Source: Paragorgia papillata (Eukaryota > Cnidaria > Anthozoa > Scleralcyonacea > Coralliidae). Taken from it: DNA of 64,000 nucleotides. Position 1 is the stretch's first letter. Every line of letters starts with the position of its first letter. A program made the translations under genes and the position numbers. The notes under the pieces are model-generated. The model was not told where the DNA came from. It did not search any database and saw only the letters and a program-made list of their open reading frames with translations. This document shows, one piece after another, positions 1 to 8,999 of the stretch. Location of the stretch: the NCBI GenBank assembly GCA_035771165.1, contig JAWNZC010000285.1, positions 310,001 through 374,000 of the forward strand. Direction: 5' to 3'.

Positions 1-2
1 CC

Positions 3-2155
3 AACCAAGACTACCGAGGCCCCCTACCCGACGCAAGCTATTACGATCCGGACGGAATGGCTCCTGAAGACCGTACAAAATTTTACCAGTGGTACAATAA
101 CCTGAGAGCCAACGAATATGTATTTGATTTTCAACAAGAAATTTTAAAGTATTGTCGATCAGACGTTGACATCCTCCGGACGTGTTGTCTTGAATTTCGC
201 GAACTGTTTCGATCTGTTACCGACATTGATCCGTTTGAAAATTGTCTTACAATTGCTTCAGCATGCAACCTAGTATTTCGAAAGAACTTTCTTCGTGAAG
301 AATCGATTGCTGTAATTCCTCCACATGGTTATAGACCTCGCGATAAACAGTCGGTTATTGCTCTAAAGTGGTTAGCGTACACTGCCCAAAGCAATAACAT
401 CTCCATTCGTCACTCTCGAAATTTTGGCGAGCAACGTATCGGCCAGTATCGTGTTGATGGTTATCATGCAGAGTCAAACACCGTTTACGAGCTCCATGGG
501 TGTTTCTGGCACGGCTGCGTCTCTTGTTACGCCCGAGACACCGTTAACCCCGTCAGTCAACAAACCATGCAGGATTTACATCAGCGCACGCTCGAAAAAA
601 TGCGTTTTCTAAAACGACAAGGTTACAACGTGATTGAGATGTGGGAGTGCGACTTGAAACGTCAACTCGAAGCAAACTCGGACATGAAAACGTATTTCGT
701 TAATTTTTAAATTTCTGAGCCTCTCGAACCCAGACACGGACTGTACGGGGGGCGCACCAACGCGGCGAAGTTATTTCATCAATGCCAACAAGACGAGCAA
801 ATTCATTATGTGGACTTTTCAAGTTTGTATCCCTGGACGAATAAGTACTGTTCATATCCAGTGGGCCATCCTGAGATTATCACCGAGAACTTTGGCGATA
901 TCACAGAGTATTTCGGTTTGGTTAAATGTACCGTTCTCCCCCCACGTGGTCTTTACCATCCGGTTCTACCGTATCGTGCTCACGGAAAGCTTATGTTCCC
1001 GCTGTGCCAAACTTGTGCTGACGGATTGAACCAGGAGCAATGCACCCATACAGACCAGGAGCGTGCAATTCAGGGTACTTGGGTAACCAATGAATTAGAG
1101 AAAGCTTTGGAGAAAGGATATCGGTTGATCAGAATACACGAAGTGTGGCATTTTCCCCAACAGAGCAACGAGCTATTCAAGGACTACATCGACACATTCC
1201 CGAAGATCAAGCAGGAATCCAGTGGTTATCCAGAGGGCTGCGACACCGAGGACAAGAAGCAGCAGTATATCGACGAGTACAGTCAACGAGAGGGTATTCT
1301 CATGGATCGTACAAAAATTGCGAAAAATCCTGGACTCCGTGCTTTGGCGAACTCTTTTTGGGGTGAGTACAAATATTGTAATAAATATCATAAATTTATT
1401 AGAGAGAGCGCGCGCATTAATCTTGTTGATAGATATTGATTTTTGTTTTGTTTTGCAGGGAAGTTTGCGCAGAGAACCAACATGACTAAAGTAAAGCTCA
1501 TCACAGATCCGCAAGAGTATTTCGACATGTTGACGGCCGACGAAATAGAAGTGATCGATGCTTCGTTTGTGAGTGATGATGTCATAGAGCTACGATATGA
1601 ACACAAAGATAACTACATCGAACCGAATGCCAGACCAACGTGGTGATTGCTGCTTTCACAACTGCTCATGCCCGGTTAAAGCTCTACAGCACGTTGGAAC
1701 AGCTCGGAGAAAGAGTTCTATATTACGACACGGACTCTGTGATTTACGTGAGTAAACCAGGAGAGCCAGAACCGGAGACAGGCGTCTATTTGGGCGAATT
1801 GACGGACGAGCTAGATGGTGGTCATATCACGACTTTCGTTTCTGGGGGTCCTAAGAATTACGCGTATGAAATGAACAATGGTAAAACGTGTTGTAAGATA
1901 CGAGGTATAACTTTAAATTTCCAAACATTGGAGAAAATTAATTTTAATGTTATGTGTGATCTCGTGTATCTTAATATCCTGTGTGATATGGAAAGCACAG
2001 GTCCACCGAAAGTTGCTGTAGATATACCGTTCAAAATTACTAGGGACACTCGCACGAAGCAGGTTATCACAAAACAACAACACAAGGATTATAGGATAGT
2101 GTACAATAAACGAGTAATTGTAGAAAATTTCAACACCATTCCGTACAGTTACTAA
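3..2155 (+). pseudogene. Polinton family B DNA polymerase (PolB), 5' end outside window, broken
   Basis: This would copy the element's linear DNA by protein priming. The reading frame is already open at the window edge. Visible parts are an exonuclease-like YCRSDVDIL near 150-175, polymerase motif A (DFSSLYP) at about 812-832, motif B (NSFWG...KFAQR) split by an intron at 1363-1458, and motif C (YYDTDS) near 1720-1740. Two lesions are seen: an in-frame TAA at 708-710 with the same frame resuming directly after it, and a one-base loss near 1630-1636 that shifts the frame before motif C. The last segment then runs open to 2155. All catalytic motifs survive in pieces, so inactivation looks recent. 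Sequencing error could explain one or both lesions. Confidence 0.85.
1363..1458 (+). other. Probable spliceosomal intron in Polinton polB
   Basis: The 96-bp segment starts with GTGAGT and ends with a T-rich tract plus TTTTGCAG. Removing it joins the two halves of polymerase motif B within one glycine codon and keeps the frame. The segment is AT-rich and has no coding similarity to the polymerase. Seen directly; splicing itself is inferred. Confidence 0.75.
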
Positions 2156-2575
2156 TTTTTGCACAATGGTTCTGTAAATAATTGTAAATAGTTTAGAGAT
2201 TTTAACTTTGTGTGCTGATAATTTTAACTTTGTGTACTTGTAAATAGGAAAATGAATAATATATCTTTTATTAACACTATCTGTTGTCTTATTTTGAAGA
2301 AAATGATTGCCGGTGTGGGATTCGAACCCACGTCTTCTGGGACTTTAAACCCAGCGCCTTACCACCCTCGCGTTTACATTCAACGTTCTACATTTTCTCT
2401 TTATAAAAAATTGGATCATGAGGTAAAATAGGCTCCTGGGGGATCAGAAAGGGTACATGATGTATTATTCAAACGGGACTAATTATCAAATAAAAGTCCT
2501 TCCGGGACACATAAGTCCTTGAGAATCTAACGTAATTTAAGTTGTCGCTAAAACTCTAAACGTTTAGTGTACATC
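2156..2575. other. Polinton spacer with a tRNA-like relic
   Basis: Non-coding and AT-rich. An AATAAT-type poly(A) region for polB may lie near 2250-2265. The only structured item is the tRNA-like piece at 2308-2371. The rest holds nothing I recognise. Confidence 0.5.
2308..2371 (-). pseudogene. tRNA-Leu(UAA)-like relic
   Basis: On the minus strand there is a perfect B box (GGTTCGAATCC) in a 5-bp T stem, an anticodon-type hairpin with 5-bp stem around TTTAAAGT (8-nt loop), and a D-arm-like GGTGGTAAGGCG. The 3' acceptor half ACCGGCA is present, but no matching 5' half is found. With the acceptor unpaired and one extra loop base, this is probably a tRNA pseudogene or a Pol III promoter relic carried by the Polinton. 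Confidence 0.4.
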
Positions 2576-2812
2576 ATGCCTCGGAAGCGTAAGGACTGCC
2601 CCATCTGTGGAAAGAAAAGTTTACTCAAATTGTCCAACCATTTGGCTGACTTCCATCAATTGTCCTCAAAAGATAGACAATCGTATTTGATTAGCGCTAA
2701 AGCTTCTCCTATAGATTTAGAAACTTTGTTAAACGAATTACACAAACTTATCCGAAATACTAAGTACACAAAACGGGTACAATGTATTAAGCGGCCAAAA
2801 TGGTATAAATAA
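2576..2812 (+). CDS. Small C2H2-like zinc-finger protein of the Polinton
   Basis: 78 residues starting MPRKRKDCPICGK. One zinc-finger pattern is visible: C-x2-C at residues 8-11 followed by H and H in LSNHLADFHQLS near residues 20-25, then a basic C-terminal half. The ATG at 2576 is preferred; the frame upstream lacks another ATG. It lies 30 bp upstream of the ATPase gene in the same direction. A similar small protein commonly accompanies this gene set in invertebrate Polintons. A DNA-binding or regulatory role is inferred only. Confidence 0.7.
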   Translation: MPRKRKDCPICGKKSLLKLSNHLADFHQLSSKDRQSYLISAKASPIDLETLLNELHKLIRNTKYTKRVQCIKRPKWYK

Positions 2813-2842
2813 GATTTCACAAGCGTTCTGTTCAGTTTAACT

Positions 2843-3481
2843 ATGTACTCCATACAGTTAACACATCCTTTCGGGCTCATGGTCTCTGGGGGGACGAAGA
2901 CGGGGAAGACATCCTTTGTCAAGGAATTGTTAGCCAACGCCCAAATCATGATCGACCTTGCTCCAGAAAATATCATGTATTTCTACTCGGAATATCAAGA
3001 TACATTTGCCGAAATAGAAACCCTAATTCCAGGGATTCAGTTTGTCCAAGGTTTGCCCCAATCAATGTTGGATAGCATTAACCCCCAAACAAGAAATCTA
3101 TTTATAATTGATGATATGATGGGAGAAAAAGACGCTGAAATTGCCAAACTTTTTACGAAGAAATCGCACCATGGGAATCTCAGTGTAATTTATATCGTGC
3201 AAAATTTGTTTCATCAAAGCAAAGATCACCGTACCATCTCTCTCAACGCTAGTTACTTAGTCCTCACGAAAAATGTCCGCGATGCTAGTCAAGTAATTCA
3301 TTTGGCTAAACAGTTGTATCCCAGCAACACAAAGTTTTTCCAGCAAGCCTATCAGATGGCGACTAAAGAGCCATATTCCTACTTGTTTGTCGATCTCACT
3401 CCGACCTGCCCCGATGAAATCCGAGTAAGATCCGGGATCTTTCCGACTAACACCCACTACGTGTACCAGCCCAGAGTATAA
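2843..3481 (+). CDS. Genome-packaging ATPase (FtsK/HerA-like)
   Basis: 212 residues. A Walker A loop GGTKTGKTS lies at about residues 14-22 and a Walker B strand NLFIIDDMM near residues 88-96, as in the A32-like/HerA packaging ATPases of Polintons and related DNA viruses. Such enzymes pump DNA into the preformed capsid. Length is typical for the compact Polinton form. The frame is open from ATG to TAA with no lesion. It sits in a rightward run of four small genes with short spacers. Confidence 0.85.
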   Translation: MYSIQLTHPFGLMVSGGTKTGKTSFVKELLANAQIMIDLAPENIMYFYSEYQDTFAEIETLIPGIQFVQGLPQSMLDSINPQTRNLFIIDDMMGEKDAEIAKLFTKKSHHGNLSVIYIVQNLFHQSKDHRTISLNASYLVLTKNVRDASQVIHLAKQLYPSNTKFFQQAYQMATKEPYSYLFVDLTPTCPDEIRVRSGIFPTNTHYVYQPRV

Positions 3482-3516
3482 AAGGGGCTGTTCAGTGACA
3501 ATGCGATCATTTGACC

Positions 3517-3846
3517 ATGTCTGCTTGTATAAGAAGGAACTGCGATGTTTTAAAAGTATTGGCAAAGTGTAATCCTCAACTGCGAAATGCAATTATAAAA
3601 GCTGCCGACGACGATTTATTAGAAGCCATTAGACAGTGTCTTTTGAACGTGTGGTGTGAAACAATTAAGATTACTCCGAAAACAGCAAGGAAACTAGCCC
3701 CTTATAACGATCATATTAAGTTTGTTGCTGATAAACGTCATCCAGTAACAAAAAGAAAAAAAGTTATTCTACAAGAAGGTGAAGGTTTTTTACCGTTTCT
3801 CTTAGCTCCTGTACTTGAACAACTGGCGAGTTTTTTAACCAAATAA
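3517..3846 (+). CDS. Conserved small Polinton protein with hydrophobic C-terminus
   Basis: 109 residues from the ATG at 3517. The N-terminal two thirds are helical and mixed-charge (LKVLAKCNPQLRNAIIKA); a basic KRKK stretch follows, and the end GFLPFLLAPVLEQLASFL looks amphipathic. This tail resembles the membrane- or core-associated small proteins of adenovirus/adintovirus-like elements, but I cannot assign a function. Its stop overlaps the next gene's ATG (TAATG at 3844-3848), suggesting coupled translation or tight packing. Confidence 0.65.
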   Translation: MSACIRRNCDVLKVLAKCNPQLRNAIIKAADDDLLEAIRQCLLNVWCETIKITPKTARKLAPYNDHIKFVADKRHPVTKRKKVILQEGEGFLPFLLAPVLEQLASFLTK

Positions 3847-4583
3847 TGGAACACGTCAGGAGATTGGTACTAGTTCCAGAACATATGACAGATCGAAAGA
3901 AACCCTTGGTCACTCCTTTAACAGCGCAGGTGAATGAACTAGATTCAGAAATGCAAAATCTTCTTAAACGTCAAGATATAACACAAGACGAGAAAGTGAA
4001 AATGTACGATCAGTCGCTTCAACGTTATCTGAATTATTACGATAAACGAATGAGTAGCCCAGTACGTGTAAACGTCATATCGACGCCCATAGCTGACGAC
4101 AAACCTGAAGAATCAGTGAATACAGAAGAGACTGCTGAAACAACACCCTCTGAGTTGCCAGGAGAGATAGAAACTGACATTTTAGAAAGTGTGCCTGTAA
4201 CAATGAAATCAAGAGCTCGACAGTTGGTTAAGAAACTTAAAGCGAATAAAGATCTCATAGGATGGACTGACCAAGGACAGATGGTGTTCAAAGGACGACC
4301 CATTCCGGGTACAAATGTTGTTGACTTGGTCAACGATTCTCTACGCCAACGAAAGAATTTCAACCCTGCTGGATGGCAGCTTTTTGCAAAAGCATTAGGA
4401 AACATGAATGTTCCCGAAGGCATTATCAGAAACGAAAATCGTTTGAGTGTGTTAAGAGAATATAAGACCAAAGATATTTCAGACACCACCCCCCTGACAT
4501 CATCTCCAGCAACATCAAAAAGAACAAAAGAAAAACAGAAACGAAGAGACAAAAACTTACATCCATATAAATGGGTTAAATAA
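3846..4583 (+). CDS. Conserved Polinton protein of unknown function
   Basis: 245 residues, starting one base before the previous stop ends. The N-terminal 80 residues look coiled or helical (VNELDSEMQNLLKRQDITQD). The middle (about 85-125) is acidic and rich in T/E/P. A compact C-terminal domain follows around residues 125-200 with GWTDQGQMVFKGRPIPGT, then a basic tail ending in a KRTKEKQKRRDK stretch. This GW...PIPGT domain recurs beside capsid genes in invertebrate Polintons, so a virion role is plausible but unproven. The frame is intact. Confidence 0.65.
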   Translation: MEHVRRLVLVPEHMTDRKKPLVTPLTAQVNELDSEMQNLLKRQDITQDEKVKMYDQSLQRYLNYYDKRMSSPVRVNVISTPIADDKPEESVNTEETAETTPSELPGEIETDILESVPVTMKSRARQLVKKLKANKDLIGWTDQGQMVFKGRPIPGTNVVDLVNDSLRQRKNFNPAGWQLFAKALGNMNVPEGIIRNENRLSVLREYKTKDISDTTPLTSSPATSKRTKEKQKRRDKNLHPYKWVK

Positions 4584-4651
4584 ATTTATTCCTTGTAAAG
4601 CTTTGATATTACAATAAAGAATTGTTTACAACATTAATTGTCTTGTATTTA
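4584..4651. terminator. Convergent poly(A) region between the two Polinton transcription blocks
   Basis: The spacer separates rightward genes from leftward ones. AATAAA occurs on the plus strand near 4613, and TTTATT (AATAAA on minus) occurs near 4587 and 4648. Both blocks could end here. Confidence 0.5.
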
Positions 4652-5113
4652 TTACACACAATAATATTTACGCATAAAGTCACGAACTAGCATGTCATTC
4701 CATTCTTTATTATCAGTAAACATGCCAACAATTGTTGACATGGGTATATTTCTACATCGATGTAAAGCATAAAACAAACAATATTGTCCACACACACGAG
4801 ACCCTAATGACTGTAGAGTTTGTTCATTCCAAGTAAAACTGCTAGCATGATCTCGTAAAAACGTTTCAAAAGTTTTGCTATAAAAGCCCGGTCCTTGTCC
4901 GTACGAGTCCATGAACTCCCCTTGTCCATCTGAAGTGAGATAAATTGCTACCCAATGCGTACCAGGTCCATTACTAGAATCCACATTCAAAATAAAACCT
5001 CTAGGTCTTTCCGATATCTGACTTGGTAGACGATCCGATGGTAACACGTCTTTAAATACGGTCTTGGTAAATGGATCACCTTTCAGGACGTTCAGGATTT
5101 GTAGAGTGTCCAT
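4652..5113 (-). CDS. Adenain-like maturation cysteine protease
   Basis: 153 residues from the ATG at 5113, which lies right after the capsid gene's stop (5115-5117). The order His, acidic residue, Cys expected of adenovirus-type proteases is visible: GTHWVAIYL, then GEFMDSYG, then SRVCGQYCLFYAL carrying the nucleophile. These enzymes cleave capsid and core precursors during particle maturation. An upstream in-frame ATG at 5182 would overlap the capsid gene and is less likely. The frame is open and all catalytic positions are kept. Confidence 0.85.
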   Translation of the reverse strand: MDTLQILNVLKGDPFTKTVFKDVLPSDRLPSQISERPRGFILNVDSSNGPGTHWVAIYLTSDGQGEFMDSYGQGPGFYSKTFETFLRDHASSFTWNEQTLQSLGSRVCGQYCLFYALHRCRNIPMSTIVGMFTDNKEWNDMLVRDFMRKYYCV

Positions 5114-5114
5114 C

Positions 5115-6461
5115 TTAACTGCTAAAGTCGCATAGAACGTTGCGGTTGGCGTCAATTTCGATAAGACTTTGAAATTCTCCAAGCACCACGATATTTATAG
5201 TTGTTGTCAGAGCCGTTCCAAATTGACATTCTATCGATACGTTTCCATTTTTAATCGGTTGAATATGATCGCTTAGGCACAGATCAGCTGTCAGATCAAA
5301 CACGAATAGAGTGTACCCATTGGCATACTGATCTCGTGTAATACCATTGCCATCATTTTGAAATAATTTGTTAGTACCAGCATACAGGGTTTGGAAAGCG
5401 GACACGTAGTTACTTCCTCTCGCAGCAGCAAATTTCAGTTGCAGGGGTTTTCCAGGCAAATGCTCCCCATTTACCGTTAGACCAAGAGAAGTGATGTCGT
5501 AGTTTTTGAAATTGAAAGGATTTTTGGCATAGGTACCATTATAAGCATCTGCATCGACCATTCCAATGACCACTCGATCAGGTATAGGGCCTTGAAATAT
5601 ATTTGGTTGATTGCCTGACATATTTCCTCTCGGTACAGAAACCACTTTACAACTGACACGATTAATAGGGTACTTGGCCGTGATACGTTGAAGGGCATGG
5701 GCATGAGCCATCATAACGGTAGAAGAGACGTTAACACGTCGAACGCGAAATACACATTCTTCCAAAACCACTTTAAAGTCAGGATGATCTGCTGACGACA
5801 CTAGGGAAAATGGGTTTCTCGAACGCACTAGCTTGAGCTTGATTGGTACAGCACCAAGGATATAACGGGCTTGTGCAAACAGATCAGAATGGATTCTGCC
5901 TTCCATAGCCACAGACTTACTTTGACTTGCATGAACATACCGCAGTTTCAAACCCTTGTTTGCATCGGCATCTACTGCTACAGGATTCACGACATCCATT
6001 CGACCAGCTTGATCTTTATAGAACAGCGCTGAGGTCAGATGAGATGATTTTGCGTCTTTGCTAAAGTTCAGTACAGTTTCCATATATGATCGGTAGGGAT
6101 AAGCAGTGCTCGACGGTGTGACAAGTTTGTTGTTCAGGTAAACTTCTACTTGAGAAAATAAAGCATGCATCCACAGATTTACAGGTCCGACTTGAACATT
6201 TTCATCGAGATTAGATCCATCATTGTTGGTTATTTTTGCTTTCACGTGTAGGTAACTGTTTGCTAAATCGGTATACACATGAGAATTTGCAGCACACAGA
6301 AACTCAATAGTATCTGAAGCTCCAATACTCGACACTGGATCTATATCTTCCCAAAATCCTTTATTCATTTCTACTTGTGTACCAGGCATTACAAATAAAT
6401 CTAATTCTGATTTTCCACACTCACACGAATCTTTATGTAGGGCACTAAAAGCTTGACTCAT
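5115..6461 (-). CDS. Major capsid protein (double jelly-roll, hexon-like)
   Basis: 448 residues. The sequence is of the type often annotated in invertebrate genomes as F54H12.2-like and known to be the Polinton/adintovirus major capsid protein. An N-terminal Cys-rich segment (CECGKSELDLF) is followed by two beta-rich halves; VYTDLANSYLHVKAKI and LWMHALFSQVEVYLNNK belong to the first. Length fits the family. It overlaps the upstream core-like gene by four bases (ATGA) and is directly followed by the protease, so the three read as one late block. No stop or frameshift was seen. Confidence 0.85.
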   Translation of the reverse strand: MSQAFSALHKDSCECGKSELDLFVMPGTQVEMNKGFWEDIDPVSSIGASDTIEFLCAANSHVYTDLANSYLHVKAKITNNDGSNLDENVQVGPVNLWMHALFSQVEVYLNNKLVTPSSTAYPYRSYMETVLNFSKDAKSSHLTSALFYKDQAGRMDVVNPVAVDADANKGLKLRYVHASQSKSVAMEGRIHSDLFAQARYILGAVPIKLKLVRSRNPFSLVSSADHPDFKVVLEECVFRVRRVNVSSTVMMAHAHALQRITAKYPINRVSCKVVSVPRGNMSGNQPNIFQGPIPDRVVIGMVDADAYNGTYAKNPFNFKNYDITSLGLTVNGEHLPGKPLQLKFAAARGSNYVSAFQTLYAGTNKLFQNDGNGITRDQYANGYTLFVFDLTADLCLSDHIQPIKNGNVSIECQFGTALTTTINIVVLGEFQSLIEIDANRNVLCDFSS

Positions 6462-6931
6462 GATTTATATTTTATAAACGGTCCAATCTGTGCTTCCGTA
6501 GGCTCAGATGTTTTCTTCTTCACAGTTTGTGAACGACTGACGGTTTTACGTTTTGTGTTGACTTTTATAGGAGAATTCACCCGTTTGCGTTTACGACCAG
6601 CTCCTGATTGGTTCGTAATCCGACGGACCCCTTTTTGAGCAAGATCTTTCACAGCTTCAGAACCACGCCCTTTTATCGCTTGCTTTACATTCTTCCCTGC
6701 CAGAACATCTTGACCAACGTCTTTTACAGCTTGCAGAGCTGTTCTTCCAATAGCTTGAGCTCCTCGTTTTACCAGAGGTATTGCAAAGCGTGCAATACTT
6801 TTAAAAAAACTTCCAATGCCGTAACCTTTCTGAATACGTGCACCTCGGAAACCAGGTAGACTTCCACCTTGTTGTCTTCTTAAATAATGCTGTTGAAATT
6901 GCTTTACGTCTGGAATAATTGTATGTCTCAT
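6458..6931 (-). CDS. Basic core/pVI-pX-like virion protein
   Basis: 157 residues, strongly basic. After a Gly-rich start (QQGGSLPGFRGARIQKGYG) comes an amphipathic helix-like segment GIGSFFKSIARFAIPLVKRG at about residues 38-57, then a second helical stretch and a Lys/Arg-rich tail with GAGRKRKR near residue 110. This layout matches minor core/membrane-active proteins (pVI/pX-like) reported in adenovirus-related elements. It overlaps the capsid gene start by four bases. Assignment rests on composition and position. Confidence 0.65.
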   Translation of the reverse strand: MRHTIIPDVKQFQQHYLRRQQGGSLPGFRGARIQKGYGIGSFFKSIARFAIPLVKRGAQAIGRTALQAVKDVGQDVLAGKNVKQAIKGRGSEAVKDLAQKGVRRITNQSGAGRKRKRVNSPIKVNTKRKTVSRSQTVKKKTSEPTEAQIGPFIKYKS

Positions 6932-6933
6932 TT

Positions 6934-7686
6934 TTAAATGAAATACGAAGATCTCCGCTGTCTAAAGTGAAGTGTCACGATCGACTTCCCGAAGCCAAAT
7001 GGTACGTTTTCGTTTTTGTCGTCCTTTATATTCACTTCAATCGATTCGAAGGACTTCACCTTGACAGGAATATATTGTAGGTTACGGAGACTGACGTTCA
7101 CGTTTTCTCCATAAACTCCTTGAGTATTGACAATTCTGAGTAGGGGCACTTTGACATCACCGACAAACTGTGCATCCACGATATCGGTGTATACATACAT
7201 GGCTGAAAATCCACCGTTAACATCTGCTACGTAAGGGCTTAGGGTTTTCTTTTTAATGACGGTGTCTTGTTGAAACCCTAATGTTGTAGCAATATCACCA
7301 GATATCCACACGAGTCCACCTTTTGGCACATCAATCATGACTTTGTGTTTACTTGCAATTGAAGAAAATTTTATCTTGGTTCGTGCCTCTTTGTTCATGC
7401 TACGATTTAAAGCCCCCACCAGCTCAGCAATGGTGTTATAGTAGCCATCTGGGATAATACCCCTATCGTCATATTTTGTTCCAGCGTTATAGAGAAACGT
7501 TTGTTGACTACCTTTTCGAATCGTGCTCCATGTATGGGGATAATATAACTCTGACAAAGCTACTTCCCAGTCACCTGTCAGTTGTATAGTTTCAGCAAGC
7601 TTCACTTTAAAATTTGCTACAGTGTTATCGGGAAAATATTCCATAGAGCTATTGCTTGGAAGCGTTAAATAAAACTGTGTTGCCAT
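6934..7686 (-). CDS. Minor capsid (penton-like) protein
   Basis: 250 residues from ATG 7686 (MATQFYLTLPSN). A longer start at 7731 adds a hydrophobic leader that looks like untranslated sequence. Family features are the opening FYLTLPSNSSMEYFPDNT and the conserved GDWEVALSELYYPHTW near residues 35-52. These are found in the single-jelly-roll minor capsid proteins of Polintons/adintoviruses that fill capsid vertices. It lies two bases upstream of the core-like gene in the late block. The frame is intact. Confidence 0.75.
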   Translation of the reverse strand: MATQFYLTLPSNSSMEYFPDNTVANFKVKLAETIQLTGDWEVALSELYYPHTWSTIRKGSQQTFLYNAGTKYDDRGIIPDGYYNTIAELVGALNRSMNKEARTKIKFSSIASKHKVMIDVPKGGLVWISGDIATTLGFQQDTVIKKKTLSPYVADVNGGFSAMYVYTDIVDAQFVGDVKVPLLRIVNTQGVYGENVNVSLRNLQYIPVKVKSFESIEVNIKDDKNENVPFGFGKSIVTLHFRQRRSSYFI

Positions 7687-7735
7687 GTCGAAGAATAATA
7701 CACAAATGAACACAAATTGTAAAATACACACATTT

Positions 7736-8818
7736 TTATTTCGTTATATCTTTTACATTATCGGCTGATACCCAAGAATTAAAATCTTCAGGGTAGCCTA
7801 ACCATTTTACAAGATATTCTCCACGTTTACCACGCATGCGTGACGTAATTACTCTTTCTATTCTATAAAAGTCACTATCTGTCTTTGCAACTCTTTGCAA
7901 TTCCTGTTCGTAAAATGTTCCTTGTAACTCTTCTCCGTGATAATCAGCAATCTTGTACACTGGCGGTCGTCTGGGTACTCGCTTCGTGATGGTAAACACC
8001 TCTTCGGTCCAGTTAGGTAAGTAGCCTTTCTTGAATGTACGTCTTGCTTTGCTAATCCGAACTTGGTCATCAATGTTGAATTTATATTTGATGGGTTTGA
8101 TGGACTCATCACCATACAGTTTTTGCCATACAATACTTTCGTTTTCTCGATTAACATCAGCTGGTCTTATCCCAATACTACGGTGTCTCGAATGGTTGTA
8201 GGAATATACTAATTTTTGTAGTACATCGGTATATTTCAACGTATTCTTTGCCGTAAAATATTTCCACATTTTCCCCTTTAAGGTTCGGTTAAATCGTTCA
8301 ACGATGGATGCCTTGGTATCGTTGTGTGTTGTAAAAAATCGAATATGTTTGTCCTTCAGTAACTTTTGAAAACGTTTATTGGTAAATTCTGTTCCTTTAT
8401 CGGTATGAAGTTTTTCCGGCTTCCTTCCTTTCTTTAGTATCTTTTCAAAGGCTTTAACCAGACTCTCTGCAGTCTTTGTTTTTAATGGTTCCACCCACGC
8501 AAATTTGGACAGTACATCAATAACAGTTAAAACGTATTTATAACCATTATTTGTTTTACTAAGCGAGTCCATAATTACTAGATCCGCCTCCCATTGTTCA
8601 TCCATCGCTCCAACAATAACACGATTTCGCTTGAAAATATGTCGTACGGGTTTATGCAAAGTATAGGTATCTTGCTGTCTAAGCCATGTTTTTATCTTGT
8701 TTCGGGATATCTGGAATTTTCCGTCACTTTTTACGACACGGTATAAGGCATCTACGCCTCCAAAACTTGCTGGACTTTTTGGGTTGTAATACAGGTCGTG
8801 AAGGTACTGTTCCGCCAT
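7736..8818 (-). CDS. Retroviral-type integrase with C-terminal chromodomain
   Basis: 360 residues. The rve catalytic core carries D (EQWEADLVIMD, residue about 76), D (KLHTDKGTEF, about 139) and E (ASIVERFNR, about 175), the D,D-35-E layout. An SH3-like region follows, then a chromodomain at about 315-355 (YLVKWLGYPEDFNSWVS). It would insert the element and make the 6-bp duplication; the chromodomain may steer insertion to marked chromatin. The frame is fully open. It is the first gene of the leftward block after the terminal small genes. Confidence 0.88.
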   Translation of the reverse strand: MAEQYLHDLYYNPKSPASFGGVDALYRVVKSDGKFQISRNKIKTWLRQQDTYTLHKPVRHIFKRNRVIVGAMDEQWEADLVIMDSLSKTNNGYKYVLTVIDVLSKFAWVEPLKTKTAESLVKAFEKILKKGRKPEKLHTDKGTEFTNKRFQKLLKDKHIRFFTTHNDTKASIVERFNRTLKGKMWKYFTAKNTLKYTDVLQKLVYSYNHSRHRSIGIRPADVNRENESIVWQKLYGDESIKPIKYKFNIDDQVRISKARRTFKKGYLPNWTEEVFTITKRVPRRPPVYKIADYHGEELQGTFYEQELQRVAKTDSDFYRIERVITSRMRGKRGEYLVKWLGYPEDFNSWVSADNVKDITK

Positions 8819-8930
8819 CTAATTCGGATGCCTGTATCACAATCTTCCCCCCACAGCACGCCGAGATGCAGCGAATCTTTCGAAAAATATTACGAAGGGC
8901 TATTTGTGGTAAACCGCCACAGCAAGTCAT

Positions 8931-8968
8931 GTTCACACAATTAAGGTTAGAGGTAAATGAATGAAAAA
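8931..8968. promoter_or_regulatory. Duplicated spacer motif, copy 1
   Basis: GTTCACAC followed by a GGTTAGAGGTAAATGAAT box lies upstream of the integrase gene. A close copy lies at 9406-9444 upstream of the Bcl-2-like gene. Same position relative to two leftward genes suggests a shared promoter element. A (TA)n run is nearby at about 8982-8996. Confidence 0.4.
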
Positions 8969-8999
8969 AGGCAACGACGCAATATATATATATATACAC

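Noticed and set aside
4037..4552. 171-residue frame opposite the Polinton protein at 3846-4583
   Set aside because: It lies wholly antisense to a conserved gene and shows no recognisable domain.
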